Assembly (NCBI GenBank): GCA_019417325.1
Contig: DXVO01000016.1
Span: 62,001-126,000 of the forward strand
Direction: 5' to 3'
From: Parabacteroides sp.
GTDB lineage: Bacteria > Bacteroidota > Bacteroidia > Bacteroidales > Tannerellaceae
Length of the DNA: 64,000 nt
Below the pieces are notes generated by a model. That model was not told the origin of the DNA, made no database searches, and was given only the letters and a program-made list of their open reading frames with translations. Of this stretch, positions 44,839-54,255 are shown piece by piece (positions within the stretch are counted from its first letter, which is position 1; each line of letters opens with the position of its first letter). The translations under genes and the position numbers were made by a program.

Positions 44839-45648
44839 ATGAAACTAACAGTACTGGTAGACAACAATACATTTATCGACGAATATTACTGCGGAGAACC
44901 TGCTGTTTGCTACCATATTGAAGATAGTGACGATAAACTTTTGCTGGACACCGGCTATTCGGATTTGTTCATTAAAAACGCCCAGGCACTGCATATCGAC
45001 TTATCATCCATATCGACTATCGTTTTTTCTCATGGGCATGATGACCACACCAGAGGACTTAAATATCTGGCTGAAAAAAATCTATTAAAAGGAAAGCAAA
45101 TCATCGCTCATCCGGATACGTTCAAACAACGTTCACAAGACGGGAGATTCATCTGTGCTCCTCTATCAGAAGCCGACATGAATCAATATTGCCGTCTTTC
45201 CCTGAGCAAAAAGCCTGTTCACATCAACGAACATCTTACTTTCTTGGGAGAAATACCTTCACTGAATGATTTTGAGAAAAGAAAAGCATTCGGAACGATT
45301 ATAGATGGAGACCGGATATCTGAAGACTGGGTGATGGACGACACGGCACTGGTTTACAATAACGGCAACGGATTATTCATTATTACCGGCTGCTCTCATA
45401 GCGGCATTTGCAACATCATCGAATATGCCAAACAGGTCTGCAAGGAGAATAAAATTCTGGGAGTGATTGGCGGTTTCCACCTGTTCGGCGTTTCTCCGCA
45501 ACTGAAAAAGACAATAAACTATTTCCAGAAAAACAACATCAGACAGCTCTATCCATGTCATTGCGTCTCTTTTGACGCAAAAGCAGAAATACATAAATAT
45601 ATCCCTATCCATGAAGTAGGCGTCGGACTAACTATTACAATTGAGTAA
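44839..45648 (+). CDS. MBL-fold metallo-hydrolase, dihydropterin synthase-like group
   Basis: A 269-residue metallo-beta-lactamase-fold hydrolase. The metal motif HxHxDH appears as FSHGHDDHTRGL near 65, with further ligands in IIAHPDTF, TGCSHSGICNII near 183 and GGFHLFG near 211. The TGCSHSG signature is typical of the group annotated as 7,8-dihydropterin-6-methyl-4-aminobenzene phosphate synthase-like. The true substrate is unknown. It stands alone with its own promoter, upstream of glnN. Confidence 0.85.
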   Translation: MKLTVLVDNNTFIDEYYCGEPAVCYHIEDSDDKLLLDTGYSDLFIKNAQALHIDLSSISTIVFSHGHDDHTRGLKYLAEKNLLKGKQIIAHPDTFKQRSQDGRFICAPLSEADMNQYCRLSLSKKPVHINEHLTFLGEIPSLNDFEKRKAFGTIIDGDRISEDWVMDDTALVYNNGNGLFIITGCSHSGICNIIEYAKQVCKENKILGVIGGFHLFGVSPQLKKTINYFQKNNIRQLYPCHCVSFDAKAEIHKYIPIHEVGVGLTITIE

Positions 45649-45735
45649 ATAGATTTTTCCAATCGGATATAACTTTATGCCAGTCTCTCATATATTTTTA
45701 ACTACCGGGTGAAAGCAGGAATAAAGATTTGCTTG

Positions 45736-45743
45736 TATCTTTG
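45736..45743 (+). promoter_or_regulatory. Promoter -7 box (TATCTTTG) of glnN
   Basis: Plus-strand exact TAnnTTTG match 29 bp before the glnN start codon. Confidence 0.6.
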
Positions 45744-45772
45744 CATGCGTTATAACATAAAAACATAACTGT

Positions 45773-47962
45773 ATGTCAATCTCACGCTTCAACGCAGTGG
45801 AGAAAGCATCCAACCGAAAGGCTGTGGAAGCCGTTACTCCAAAACAAAAAGTATCTGAATATTATGGTGAAAATGTCTTCAACCGGAAGGCAATGCAAAA
45901 GTATCTCTCCAAAGAAACCTACAAAGCACTGACTCATGCAATCGACAACGGTACCCCTATCGACCGGGAAATAGCCAATCATGTAGCAGCAGGTATGCGT
46001 ATGTGGGCTTTGGAAAAAGGAGTTACCCACTATACACACTGGTTCCAGCCATTGACTGATGGTACAGCCGAAAAACACGATGCCTTCGTCGAACACGACG
46101 GCAACGGCGGCATGATAGAAGAATTCAGTGGTAAATTGCTTGCCCAGCAAGAGCCGGATGCATCCAGTTTCCCTAACGGAGGATTACGAAATACGTTTGA
46201 AGCCCGTGGATATTCAGCCTGGGACCCCTCCTCTCCAGCTTTTATCGTAGACGATACCTTATGTATCCCTACCGTATTTATCGCCTATACCGGCGAAGCA
46301 CTCGACTATAAAACTCCATTAATCCGTTCTATCGAAGCATTGAACAAAGCCGCCAAAGAGGTTTGTAACTACTTCAATGAAGATGTGAACAAGATTATCA
46401 CCTATTTAGGATGGGAACAGGAATATTTCCTGGTTGACGAAGACTTATATTCGGCACGTCCGGACTTGTCGCTGACAGAACGTACTTTGCTGGGACACGA
46501 AAGTGCTAAAAACCAGCAATTGGACGACCATTATTTCGGAGCCATCCCCTCACGCGTACAGGAATTCATGAAAGACCTGGAAGTGGAATGCTATAAGCTG
46601 GGTATTCCGGTTAAGACCCGTCATAACGAGGTTGCCCCGAACCAGTTCGAGCTGGCTCCTATTTATGAAGAATGTAACCTTGCCAACGACCATAACCAGT
46701 TATTGATGTCGGTAATGAAACGTGTTTCACGTCGTCATAACTTCCGTGTCCTGCTTCACGAAAAGCCCTTTATGGGAGTGAACGGTTCCGGTAAACATTG
46801 CAACTGGTCCATGGGAACAGATACAGGTATCAACTTGTTCTCACCGGGCAAGGACAGGGAAGACAACCTGCGCTTTATTACTTTCGTAGTAAACTCTTTA
46901 ATGGCAGTATATAAATTCAATCCGCTTTTGAAAGCAAGTATTGCTTCTGCCACAAACGCACACCGTCTGGGAGCCAACGAAGCACCTCCAGCTATTATCT
47001 CTTCATTCCTGGGTACTCAGATTACTGAAATCCTGGATAAGTTCGAGAACTGCTCCATAGAAGATGCCATTGAAGTGGACGATAAAAAACGTTTATATTT
47101 AGGATTCGGACAGATTCCTGAATTACTGCTCGATAATACCGACCGTAACCGTACATCACCTTTCGCCTTCACCGGAAACCGTTTTGAGTTCCGCGCATTG
47201 GGTTCATCTGCAAACTGCGGTTCCGCCATGCTGGCACTGAACTCAGCTGTAGCTTACCAGTTATGCCAGTTTAAAAAAGATGTGGAAGCATTACGTGCTG
47301 CAGGCAAGAGCAAGGAAGCTGCTATCTTTGAAGTGTTGAAGGCTTATATCAAGGAATCCAAACCGATTCGTTTCGACGGTAACGGTTATTGTGACGAATG
47401 GAAAGAAGAAGCTGCACGCCGCGGTCTGGACTGTGAAAACAGCGTTCCACTACAATATGATGCTTACCTGAAACCGGATGTTATCCGGATGTTCAAAGAA
47501 ACCGGTGTTCTGAATGAAAAGGAACTGGAAGCACGCAATGAAGTAAAATGGGAAATCTATATTAAAAAAGTACAGATTGAAGCACGTGTATTGGGCGACC
47601 TGTCGCTAAACCATATCATCCCGGTAGTATTACATTATCAGTCTCTATTGCTTAGCAATATTACTAAACTGAAAGAGACATTCGACCAGGAAGAATATGA
47701 AGAGTTAGCTGCCGAACCACGCCGTCTGGTACGGAAGATATCCAAACATGTAGGTGCAGTAACAAAGATGACAGATGAAATGATTGAAGCTCGTAAGAAA
47801 GCAAACCGTATCACAGACTTACGCAGCAAGGCAATTGCTTACCATGATACCGTTGCTCCTTACCTGGATGAAATCCGCGACCATATTGACGAACTGGAAC
47901 TCATGGTTGACAACCAGATGTGGCCTCTGCCTAAATACAGAGAGCTGTTATTTATCCGCTAA
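45773..47962 (+). CDS. glnN: Glutamine synthetase type III
   Basis: A 729-residue GSIII enzyme that makes glutamine from glutamate, ammonia and ATP; the length is that of GSIII and far longer than GSI or GSII. Active-site regions include GWEQEYFLVDEDLY near 222, HNEVAPNQFELAPIYEE near 285, GVNGSGKHCNWSMGTD near 336, RLGANEAPPAIIS near 400 and NRTSPFAFTGNRFEFRALGS near 462. It is the form first described from Bacteroides. The gene is monocistronic with its own promoter and ends in a strong terminator shared with the convergent efflux operon. Confidence 0.96.
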   Translation: MSISRFNAVEKASNRKAVEAVTPKQKVSEYYGENVFNRKAMQKYLSKETYKALTHAIDNGTPIDREIANHVAAGMRMWALEKGVTHYTHWFQPLTDGTAEKHDAFVEHDGNGGMIEEFSGKLLAQQEPDASSFPNGGLRNTFEARGYSAWDPSSPAFIVDDTLCIPTVFIAYTGEALDYKTPLIRSIEALNKAAKEVCNYFNEDVNKIITYLGWEQEYFLVDEDLYSARPDLSLTERTLLGHESAKNQQLDDHYFGAIPSRVQEFMKDLEVECYKLGIPVKTRHNEVAPNQFELAPIYEECNLANDHNQLLMSVMKRVSRRHNFRVLLHEKPFMGVNGSGKHCNWSMGTDTGINLFSPGKDREDNLRFITFVVNSLMAVYKFNPLLKASIASATNAHRLGANEAPPAIISSFLGTQITEILDKFENCSIEDAIEVDDKKRLYLGFGQIPELLLDNTDRNRTSPFAFTGNRFEFRALGSSANCGSAMLALNSAVAYQLCQFKKDVEALRAAGKSKEAAIFEVLKAYIKESKPIRFDGNGYCDEWKEEAARRGLDCENSVPLQYDAYLKPDVIRMFKETGVLNEKELEARNEVKWEIYIKKVQIEARVLGDLSLNHIIPVVLHYQSLLLSNITKLKETFDQEEYEELAAEPRRLVRKISKHVGAVTKMTDEMIEARKKANRITDLRSKAIAYHDTVAPYLDEIRDHIDELELMVDNQMWPLPKYRELLFIR

Positions 47963-47981
47963 TAACGAGATACCCGTATAT

Positions 47982-48025
47982 AAAAATACCACTCAGGAAA
48001 AATGAATCCGAGTGGTATTTTTTTT
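47982..48025. terminator. Bidirectional terminator between glnN and the efflux operon
   Basis: AAAAATACCACTC (47982-47994) pairs perfectly with GAGTGGTATTTTT (48010-48022), with an inner GGA/TCC pair. On the plus strand eight T end the hairpin; on the minus strand a five-T run does the same for the convergent tolC-like gene. Confidence 0.85.
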
Positions 48026-48043
48026 GACAAATTATGAAAATCA

Positions 48044-49402
48044 TTAAAGAGTAATCGGTGTTCCGTTATAAAAGTCCAGAATCTTGGCACGGAATATAAA
48101 ATTGAACTTAGCCTGTGCCTGTTCTGCCAAACTCTGTGCATATTTTGTTTTTGCTTCACCATATTCAAATACGGTGCTCTTACCTGCCGAATAGCGTTCT
48201 TCCGCATACGAAAAAGCCTCTTTGCTTGCTATTACGGACTTGTCTGAAGAGATATACTTTTCCTGTGCTGCCGTTGCATTGTAATAAGCCTGCTGGATTT
48301 CCTTATATAAAACCTTTTTAGTATTCTCCATCATCAATTCCTGATTCAGTATATTGATACGTGCAGAACGAACACTGTTCCGAACCTGGAAACGATTAAA
48401 CAATGGAATACTCAAACTAAACCCGACAGTCTTTCTTCCGTTTGTTTTTAACTGATCGCTAAAAGGAGTGTTTGTATACTCTCCATTCCCCGAGTAATGG
48501 TAGTAGCCGTTACTATAGCTGGCTCCAAAATATAATTTAGGGTAATAACCGGCTTGGGCAACTTTCAACATTTTCTTCTGACTCTCCAATAAATATTGCT
48601 GTTCCCTTATCTGAGGTTTAAAAGTCAGTGCATGGTCATATACATTTTCCGGAGGAATAATGCTACTCATATAACGCCCTACGGCATCATCCGTATCCGG
48701 AACAACCACATCAAAGTTTTCTCCCATGCGTTCCAGTTCCAGGCTCTGAGTTAAATCCAGGACAGCAAGGTTCACATTATTGCGGGATTCCGTTAATGTA
48801 ACTTCATCTTTTGCCAACTGTGCCTTTATATCATATAATTGGGAAAGAGGAACCTTACCGGCATTCACCAAAGCTTCGGTTTTCGCCACTTGCTCACTAC
48901 TCAATGCGACCTGCAATTCCGCTATTTTCAATACCTCCTTATTATACAGCACCTGCAAATAATAAGAAGCCACATTGATAGCCAAATCTTCTTTCGCCTT
49001 ATTTAACGTTTCAGTTGCAGCCTTCAGATCGAGACGACGTGCAGCAATGTCATTCGGAATCTTAAGGCCATCGAATATAGGCATGTTCAATTGAATCGAC
49101 GCACTGGTATTGGCAGAGTTCTGGTCTACAATCACTCCCGATTTGGAAGGAGACCGGCCGAAGTCGAAATTCTGTCCGACGTTTGCATTCAAATCAGGCA
49201 ACCAACTGAATTTACTGGTGTGCAAATCCACTTTACGGCTTTCCTGTGCCTGTTCCTTTTGCTTCAAATCGATATTATGTTCGATGGCATAACGGATACA
49301 TTCTTCCAGCGACCACTGTTCAGGTGTCGTTTGAGCTGTTGCATTCACCCCTGCAGAAAGAAAGTACAAGGCGGATATAGATAGGAATAAATTCTTTTTC
49401 AT
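48044..49402 (-). CDS. TolC family outer-membrane efflux protein
   Basis: A 452-residue outer-membrane channel. A signal peptide (cleavage after ATAQ or nearby) is followed by two long coiled-coil repeats with the OEP pattern: WSLEECIRYAIEHNIDLKQ, LDLKAATETLNKAKEDLAINVASYYLQVLYN, and the second half KTVGFSLSIPLFNRFQVRNSVRSARINI with NATAAQEKYISSDKSV and YAEERYSAGKSTVFEYGEAKTKY. It is the last gene of the efflux operon and forms the exit duct for its substrates. Confidence 0.9.
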   Translation of the reverse strand: MKKNLFLSISALYFLSAGVNATAQTTPEQWSLEECIRYAIEHNIDLKQKEQAQESRKVDLHTSKFSWLPDLNANVGQNFDFGRSPSKSGVIVDQNSANTSASIQLNMPIFDGLKIPNDIAARRLDLKAATETLNKAKEDLAINVASYYLQVLYNKEVLKIAELQVALSSEQVAKTEALVNAGKVPLSQLYDIKAQLAKDEVTLTESRNNVNLAVLDLTQSLELERMGENFDVVVPDTDDAVGRYMSSIIPPENVYDHALTFKPQIREQQYLLESQKKMLKVAQAGYYPKLYFGASYSNGYYHYSGNGEYTNTPFSDQLKTNGRKTVGFSLSIPLFNRFQVRNSVRSARINILNQELMMENTKKVLYKEIQQAYYNATAAQEKYISSDKSVIASKEAFSYAEERYSAGKSTVFEYGEAKTKYAQSLAEQAQAKFNFIFRAKILDFYNGTPITL

Positions 49403-49417
49403 ACCACTTGTTTTAAA

Positions 49418-50524
49418 TTATTTCTTTGACGGGTCGATTTCAGCTCCCCGGATTTTATCATTTTCAGTCAACCCTTCCTTGATTTCAATCTTGATGCCAT
49501 CAGAAAGCCCGATCTTCACCGGATGGCGTTCAAATATCTGTTCCGGAGTTTCCTGTTTTACTATCTGGACAAATGTAGAGTCGCCACTGAATTCAACGGT
49601 GCTTTCCGGAACTGTCAACACATTCTCCGCACGCTTCAGTACAATCTCTGCATTGGCACTATAACCGGCACGGATATAAGCGTCGGACGGAATCGTTGCT
49701 GCCGCTTTTATTTCGAACATTACGGCACCGTTTTCTTCCACCCCTTTCGGAGCTACATATTCCAAAACAGCATCAAACACACGGCTATCCAAGGCACCGA
49801 CTGTCAGTTTGATAGGCATACCTTCGTGGATACGTCCGACTTCCGTTTCATCCACTTTACCTTTAAATATCATGTCGTTCATGTCGGCTACAGAGGCTAT
49901 GGTTGTTCCGTCGTTAAATGTATTCGACTGGATTACGGAGTTACCAACTTTGATAGGTACATCCAATATCATACCGGTAATCGTAGAACGCACCTGTGTC
50001 GTACTGGTTGACGCTGCACTTTTGGATATACCGTCACGGATAATATCAAGTGCATCCTGGGCATTATCTACTTCCTCTTCCGCTTTCTTATAATTGGCAA
50101 GAGAAGCCTGATAATCCTCTTTCGCAATCACACCCTGTTCGAACAATTGCTTATCGCGCTTATACGTTTCATTGATTTGCTCCATATTGATTTTGGCAAC
50201 CCGGACACGTGATTCCGCACTGTTCAGCTGAACCATTTCCGGTATTACTTTAATTTTGGCGATGATTTCACCGGATTTTACCATTTGTCCGGCTTCTTTC
50301 AGTACTTCTGAGATAATCCCCGACATCTGAGGTTTGATTAATACCTCATCGCGCGGTTCTACCTTACCGGTTGCCACTGTTTTCGTCTCCAATGTATCCC
50401 TTGCAGGTTGGACGATTTCATAAGTAGTGATTACCGGTTGTGATTTCTTCCATAAGAAGTAGAATGTACCAATTACTGCTAATCCGACCAGTACAAGAAT
50501 TACGATTCTGACAATCTTTTTCAT
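49418..50524 (-). CDS. Periplasmic adaptor of a MacAB-type efflux pump (HlyD/MacA family)
   Basis: A 368-residue membrane-fusion protein. One N-terminal membrane helix (about 4-25) is followed by the lipoyl half-motifs VATGKVEPRDEVLIKPQMSG and EVLKEAGQMVKSGEIIAKI, a coiled-coil hairpin (SRVRVAKINMEQINETYKRDK to YQASLANYKKAEEEVDNAQ), and a beta-barrel domain with TVGALDSRVFDAVLEYVAP. It bridges the MacB-like permeases and the TolC-like channel encoded on either side, with only 15 bp to tolC. Confidence 0.9.
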   Translation of the reverse strand: MKKIVRIVILVLVGLAVIGTFYFLWKKSQPVITTYEIVQPARDTLETKTVATGKVEPRDEVLIKPQMSGIISEVLKEAGQMVKSGEIIAKIKVIPEMVQLNSAESRVRVAKINMEQINETYKRDKQLFEQGVIAKEDYQASLANYKKAEEEVDNAQDALDIIRDGISKSAASTSTTQVRSTITGMILDVPIKVGNSVIQSNTFNDGTTIASVADMNDMIFKGKVDETEVGRIHEGMPIKLTVGALDSRVFDAVLEYVAPKGVEENGAVMFEIKAAATIPSDAYIRAGYSANAEIVLKRAENVLTVPESTVEFSGDSTFVQIVKQETPEQIFERHPVKIGLSDGIKIEIKEGLTENDKIRGAEIDPSKK

Positions 50525-50555
50525 CTGATTTCTTATTTATTGTTTTATTATTATT

Positions 50556-51812
50556 CTATTCTTCGCGAATGGCATCAATCGCCTTAATCTGCATCGCACG
50601 CCAAGCAGGTATCAACCCTGCCAGTAATCCGCTGATAAGCAGGATAACCGTAGCCGCTACCGCTGTATTAATATTAATTTCCGGGTTGGAGAAGAACGTG
50701 TCACTGTCCCCGGCAGATTCCAGTACACGGTTGACTATATCCAACATAAATACCCCCACCGAGAGTCCCAACAATCCCGCCAAAGCCGTTAGCAATAGAC
50801 TTTCGCTCATTACTTGGGATATAATATTTGCGGGTTTCGCTCCTAAGGCACGTCTTACACCGATTTCCTTCGTCCGCTCCTTTACAGTCACCATCATAAT
50901 ATTACTAACCCCGATGATACCTGCCAGCAAAGTACCCATACCAACCAGCCATACCAGGATATCTATACCCGTAAACAACATATTAAATGTTTCCGCCTGC
51001 TTGGCAATACTGAAAGAACCGACAGCCTGCGGGTCTGTAGGTGAAATCTCATTCTGGGATTTCAGGATGGTTTTCACATCTTCCGTAATCTTATCACAGG
51101 AATACCCGTCTTCCCCGGTAATACAGAGAAACCAGAACTTATCCCCATTATTAGTTGTCTGTTGCAAAGTGGTGAACGGAAGCATTACACTCTCTTCTGT
51201 CCTGCCGCCGATACTAGCACGCGGTTTTGCCTTTATCACCCCGATTACCTGGTAATAAATACCATTTACACGGACATATTGCCCAGTCGGGTCTTCGCCG
51301 GGATTGAATAAAACTTCATACACACGGGTTCCTATCAAACACACCTTACGCTTTTCCTTCATATCAATTTCGTTGAACAAGCGCCCGTAATAAATATGCT
51401 GTGTTTCAATATTAAAATAATCCGGATAAACGCCACGTACATTGTAGCTTCCTGCTTTCTGCCCTCTGACTATATTATTAGAGCCTTGTTCCCCCCAGTG
51501 CATTGGAGAAATATATTTTATACCTTGTACTTTTTCTTTTATAGTCTCTATATCCCGGTTGCGCATACTCCAATTACGTCCTTTTTTGTACCCTTTGTAA
51601 GGTTCTCCGGTCCGTTCGGTATAAAAGAAACAGGAGTTGGTAGCAAATCCGTTTACATTCTTGAAGATACCGTTCTGCATTCCTTTTCCGGAGCCCAACA
51701 ACAATACCAGCATGAAGATACCCCAGAATACGCCGAAACAAGTCAGCACACTCCTCATTTTGTTTCGGGTAATGGTAACCCATATCTCCTGCCAACGGTC
51801 AATATCAAACAT
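50556..51812 (-). CDS. MacB-like ABC permease (second)
   Basis: A 418-residue permease with an N-terminal helix (MRSVLTCFGVFWGIFMLVLLLG), a MacB-type periplasmic domain and three C-terminal helices with the FtsX core GVSNIMMVTVKERTKEIGVRRALGAKP near 305. It is a close relative of the permease encoded directly upstream (51841-53106), and the two probably pair as a heterodimer driven by the one ATPase. No ATPase domain is fused, unlike E. coli MacB. Confidence 0.9.
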   Translation of the reverse strand: MFDIDRWQEIWVTITRNKMRSVLTCFGVFWGIFMLVLLLGSGKGMQNGIFKNVNGFATNSCFFYTERTGEPYKGYKKGRNWSMRNRDIETIKEKVQGIKYISPMHWGEQGSNNIVRGQKAGSYNVRGVYPDYFNIETQHIYYGRLFNEIDMKEKRKVCLIGTRVYEVLFNPGEDPTGQYVRVNGIYYQVIGVIKAKPRASIGGRTEESVMLPFTTLQQTTNNGDKFWFLCITGEDGYSCDKITEDVKTILKSQNEISPTDPQAVGSFSIAKQAETFNMLFTGIDILVWLVGMGTLLAGIIGVSNIMMVTVKERTKEIGVRRALGAKPANIISQVMSESLLLTALAGLLGLSVGVFMLDIVNRVLESAGDSDTFFSNPEININTAVAATVILLISGLLAGLIPAWRAMQIKAIDAIREE

Positions 51813-51840
51813 ATTATCTGAATCTTATTTGTTAGTTAAC

Positions 51841-53106
51841 TTATTCATCTCTCATTGCTTCGATTGCAGTAATTTTCACCGCTTTACGGGCAGGGAAATA
51901 TCCAGCCAGCACACCAGCCAATACCAACAATCCGGTAGCTGCCAATGCAATGCCCAAACTTACTGTAGGGTCACGGAATACAGTCATATCATCGCCCGAA
52001 GAGGCGTTGCCCATATTCATCATCTGCATGGCATAATTAATGCCTTCTGTCACACCAATTCCCAATACCATACCGATATAACCGAAGATAGCCGTTATCA
52101 TTATAGATTCGATGATAATCAGTTTTAGAATAGAAAAAGGCGTAGCCCCGATTGCTTTACGTATTCCGAACTCTTTCGTACGTTCGCGGACTGTTATCAA
52201 CATAATATTGCTGACTCCCACAATACCGGCAGTCAACGTTCCGATACCGATAATCCACAGGAACAGCGTAATTCCGTTCATCATGCCATTCAGCATAAGA
52301 AAGTCCGCCGCCGTATTCCACATATAAAGAGCACTTTTGTCCGAAGGGTCGAAACGATGTCGTTTGCCCATCAGTTCACGGAAGCGAGTTTCAAAAGCAT
52401 CGTTCGCTTCTTTTGTTTTCAAGCCTTTGATTGTAAACGAAATTTGTCCCAATCCATAGCTGGAGTTATAAAGAGTCTGACCGGTAGAGAACGGTATATA
52501 AGCTGGAGAATCATTGCTATTCCCTTCATCTTTATACACACCGACCACTTGGTAGACTATATTCCCCGAATTTATATATTTTCCGAGCGGATCTGCCGAA
52601 TGGAATAATACTTCCTTCATACGTGGACTGATAACGATTACTTTCCGTCTCTCTTTCAAATCGACATCATTTATAAAGCGTCCGTTTCCTTCCAGCATCT
52701 GGATATTATCGATGATGGCATGTGCCGGAAATACTCCACGCAAAGAATAATTACCATATTCCTCACCTACTGACAAAGTATCGGAATGATAGACAACCGC
52801 ACTCACCTTATCCACTTCGGGAAGCGCTTGTTTAATCGCATCCAAATCCTCATCCTTGAATTTAATGCTACGGTTCGTTTGCATGCCCTTATAAGGCGTT
52901 GTGGTATACCCCGGCCATACAGAAACTTTATTTGCGGACATATTCCTGAAGTTATGCAAGATACCATTCCGCAGACCATTGCCTGCTCCCAGCAGGACAA
53001 TCAGCATAAAGATACCCCATGCCACGGAAAAGCCGGTCAGAAATGTACGGAGCTTGTTTTTCTGCACCGTACTCCATATTTCACGGAAGTTGTCAAAGTC
53101 AAACAT
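51841..53106 (-). CDS. MacB-like ABC permease (first)
   Basis: A 421-residue permease with the same build: N-terminal helix LRTFLTGFSVAWGIFMLIVLLG, MacB periplasmic domain and the FtsX core GVSNIMLITVRERTKEFGIRKAIGATP near 306. Its start overlaps the end of the ATPase gene by 8 bp, so translation is coupled. Together with the second permease it forms the membrane part of the pump. Confidence 0.9.
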   Translation of the reverse strand: MFDFDNFREIWSTVQKNKLRTFLTGFSVAWGIFMLIVLLGAGNGLRNGILHNFRNMSANKVSVWPGYTTTPYKGMQTNRSIKFKDEDLDAIKQALPEVDKVSAVVYHSDTLSVGEEYGNYSLRGVFPAHAIIDNIQMLEGNGRFINDVDLKERRKVIVISPRMKEVLFHSADPLGKYINSGNIVYQVVGVYKDEGNSNDSPAYIPFSTGQTLYNSSYGLGQISFTIKGLKTKEANDAFETRFRELMGKRHRFDPSDKSALYMWNTAADFLMLNGMMNGITLFLWIIGIGTLTAGIVGVSNIMLITVRERTKEFGIRKAIGATPFSILKLIIIESIMITAIFGYIGMVLGIGVTEGINYAMQMMNMGNASSGDDMTVFRDPTVSLGIALAATGLLVLAGVLAGYFPARKAVKITAIEAMRDE

Positions 53107-53785
53107 ATCCTTTTCCTTTTTCTATCGTTTCAATCAGACCATCCTTTACACGAATAATTTTGTTTGTCGCATCAGCAACAGATTGTTCGTGGGTCACGAT
53201 AATCATGGTCATACCTTCCTGGTTTACATTTCGAAGAAGTTCCATTACCTCAACAGTCGTTTTACTGTCCAAAGCTCCGGTCGGCTCATCCGCCAGAATA
53301 ACCTGTGGTTTTGCAATCAGTGCACGGGCTATGGCCACACGCTGCTTTTGCCCCCCGGACATTTCATTCGGCATATGTTCCGCCCAATCCTTCAAACCGA
53401 CCATATCCAGATATTCCATCGCCATTGCATTCCGCTTCTTACGGCTTATGCCCTGATAGTAGAGAGGCAATGCGACATTCTCGACTGCATTTTTAAAGGA
53501 GATAAGATTAAAAGACTGGAAGATAAAACCAATCATGCGATTACGTAGTTCCGCCGCACGTGTTTCACTTAGATTCTGGATTAACTGCCCATTCAGCATA
53601 TAGGAACCCGTATCGTAAGTATCCAATATACCCAATATATTCAGTAAGGTTGATTTTCCGGAACCGGAAGCTCCCATGATAGATACCATCTCTCCTTTTT
53701 CAATATCCAAATCTATGCCTTTCAGCACATGCAACGGAGCACCATTGAAATACGTTTTGTTAATTCCTTTTAGCTGAATCATCAT
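53099..53785 (-). CDS. ABC transporter ATPase of the MacB/LolD type
   Basis: A 228-residue ATP-binding subunit. Walker A is GASGSGKSTLLN near 39, the Q-loop region IGFIFQSFNLI near 89, the signature MSGGQKQRVAIARAL near 142, and Walker B VILADEPTGALDSKT near 160, followed by the H-loop VTHE. The EPTGALD form is typical of the MacB/LolD/Ftse branch. It is the first gene of the five-gene operon ATPase-permease-permease-adaptor-channel and powers export of an unknown substrate. Confidence 0.93.
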   Translation of the reverse strand: MMIQLKGINKTYFNGAPLHVLKGIDLDIEKGEMVSIMGASGSGKSTLLNILGILDTYDTGSYMLNGQLIQNLSETRAAELRNRMIGFIFQSFNLISFKNAVENVALPLYYQGISRKKRNAMAMEYLDMVGLKDWAEHMPNEMSGGQKQRVAIARALIAKPQVILADEPTGALDSKTTVEVMELLRNVNQEGMTMIIVTHEQSVADATNKIIRVKDGLIETIEKGKGYV

Positions 53786-53866
53786 AATATGTTATTTCTT
53801 TATCCTGTAAGACGCACAATTATATAAAATGTTACACTAATAAGAAACATTTATTTATTGTACGGG

Positions 53867-53906
53867 CAAATATATCCTTTTATCAAATACCTTGCATCAC
53901 AAGGTA
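53867..53906 (-). promoter_or_regulatory. Promoter of the efflux operon with a candidate operator
   Basis: Minus-strand TATATTTG (53874-53867) matches TAnnTTTG, giving a leader of about 75 nt. A perfect 7-bp inverted repeat, TACCTTG (53888-53894) and CAAGGTA (53900-53906) with a 5-bp spacer, covers the -33 region, where a regulator would compete with RNA polymerase. Confidence 0.5.
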
Positions 53907-54180
53907 CTGTAAAATTCATATAATTAACTTTAATTATACACTAACTTTTAACAAAAGAACCTTTATAGACAAAAAAACAGAAGAAAACTAAAGCTATCTC
54001 TTATGATTTTCAAATACAGTGATAATACAATCATAAAAGGTGTAACTTAAAATTGTTTTTAAAATTCTATATTAAGCAAATCCCGTGGATGGTAGTGGAC
54101 TATCGTTAGAAGCAACAAATATATAAACTAATTATCGTATAAAGCTTTGATATTTAAGGCATGGTTTATAAAAAACAACG
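53907..54180. other. AT-rich intergenic stretch without a recognised gene
   Basis: This part of the gap between the efflux operon and waaA has no convincing gene. The plus strand carries tiny frames only (for example ATG 54004, 15 codons). It leads into a plus-strand terminator at 54181-54226, so a small RNA could be encoded here. Confidence 0.4.
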
Positions 54181-54226
54181 CTCGGTGTCGAGGGAAGGCG
54201 GCCATTACAAAAACAGCCGCCTTTTT
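54181..54226 (+). terminator. Plus-strand intrinsic terminator without an annotated gene before it
   Basis: A small hairpin CTCG-GTGT-CGAG (54181-54192) is followed by AAGGCGGC (54195-54202) pairing with GCCGCCTT (54216-54223), loop 13 nt, then T. The T-run is on the plus strand only, so it does not serve the leftward genes on either side. Confidence 0.65.
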
Positions 54227-54255
54227 CCATTATATCAAATAATTACAAAACCTTT

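Noticed and set aside
50569..51255. 228-codon plus-strand frame
   Set aside because: Antisense to a MacB-like permease; Ser/Ile/Pro-rich shadow translation.
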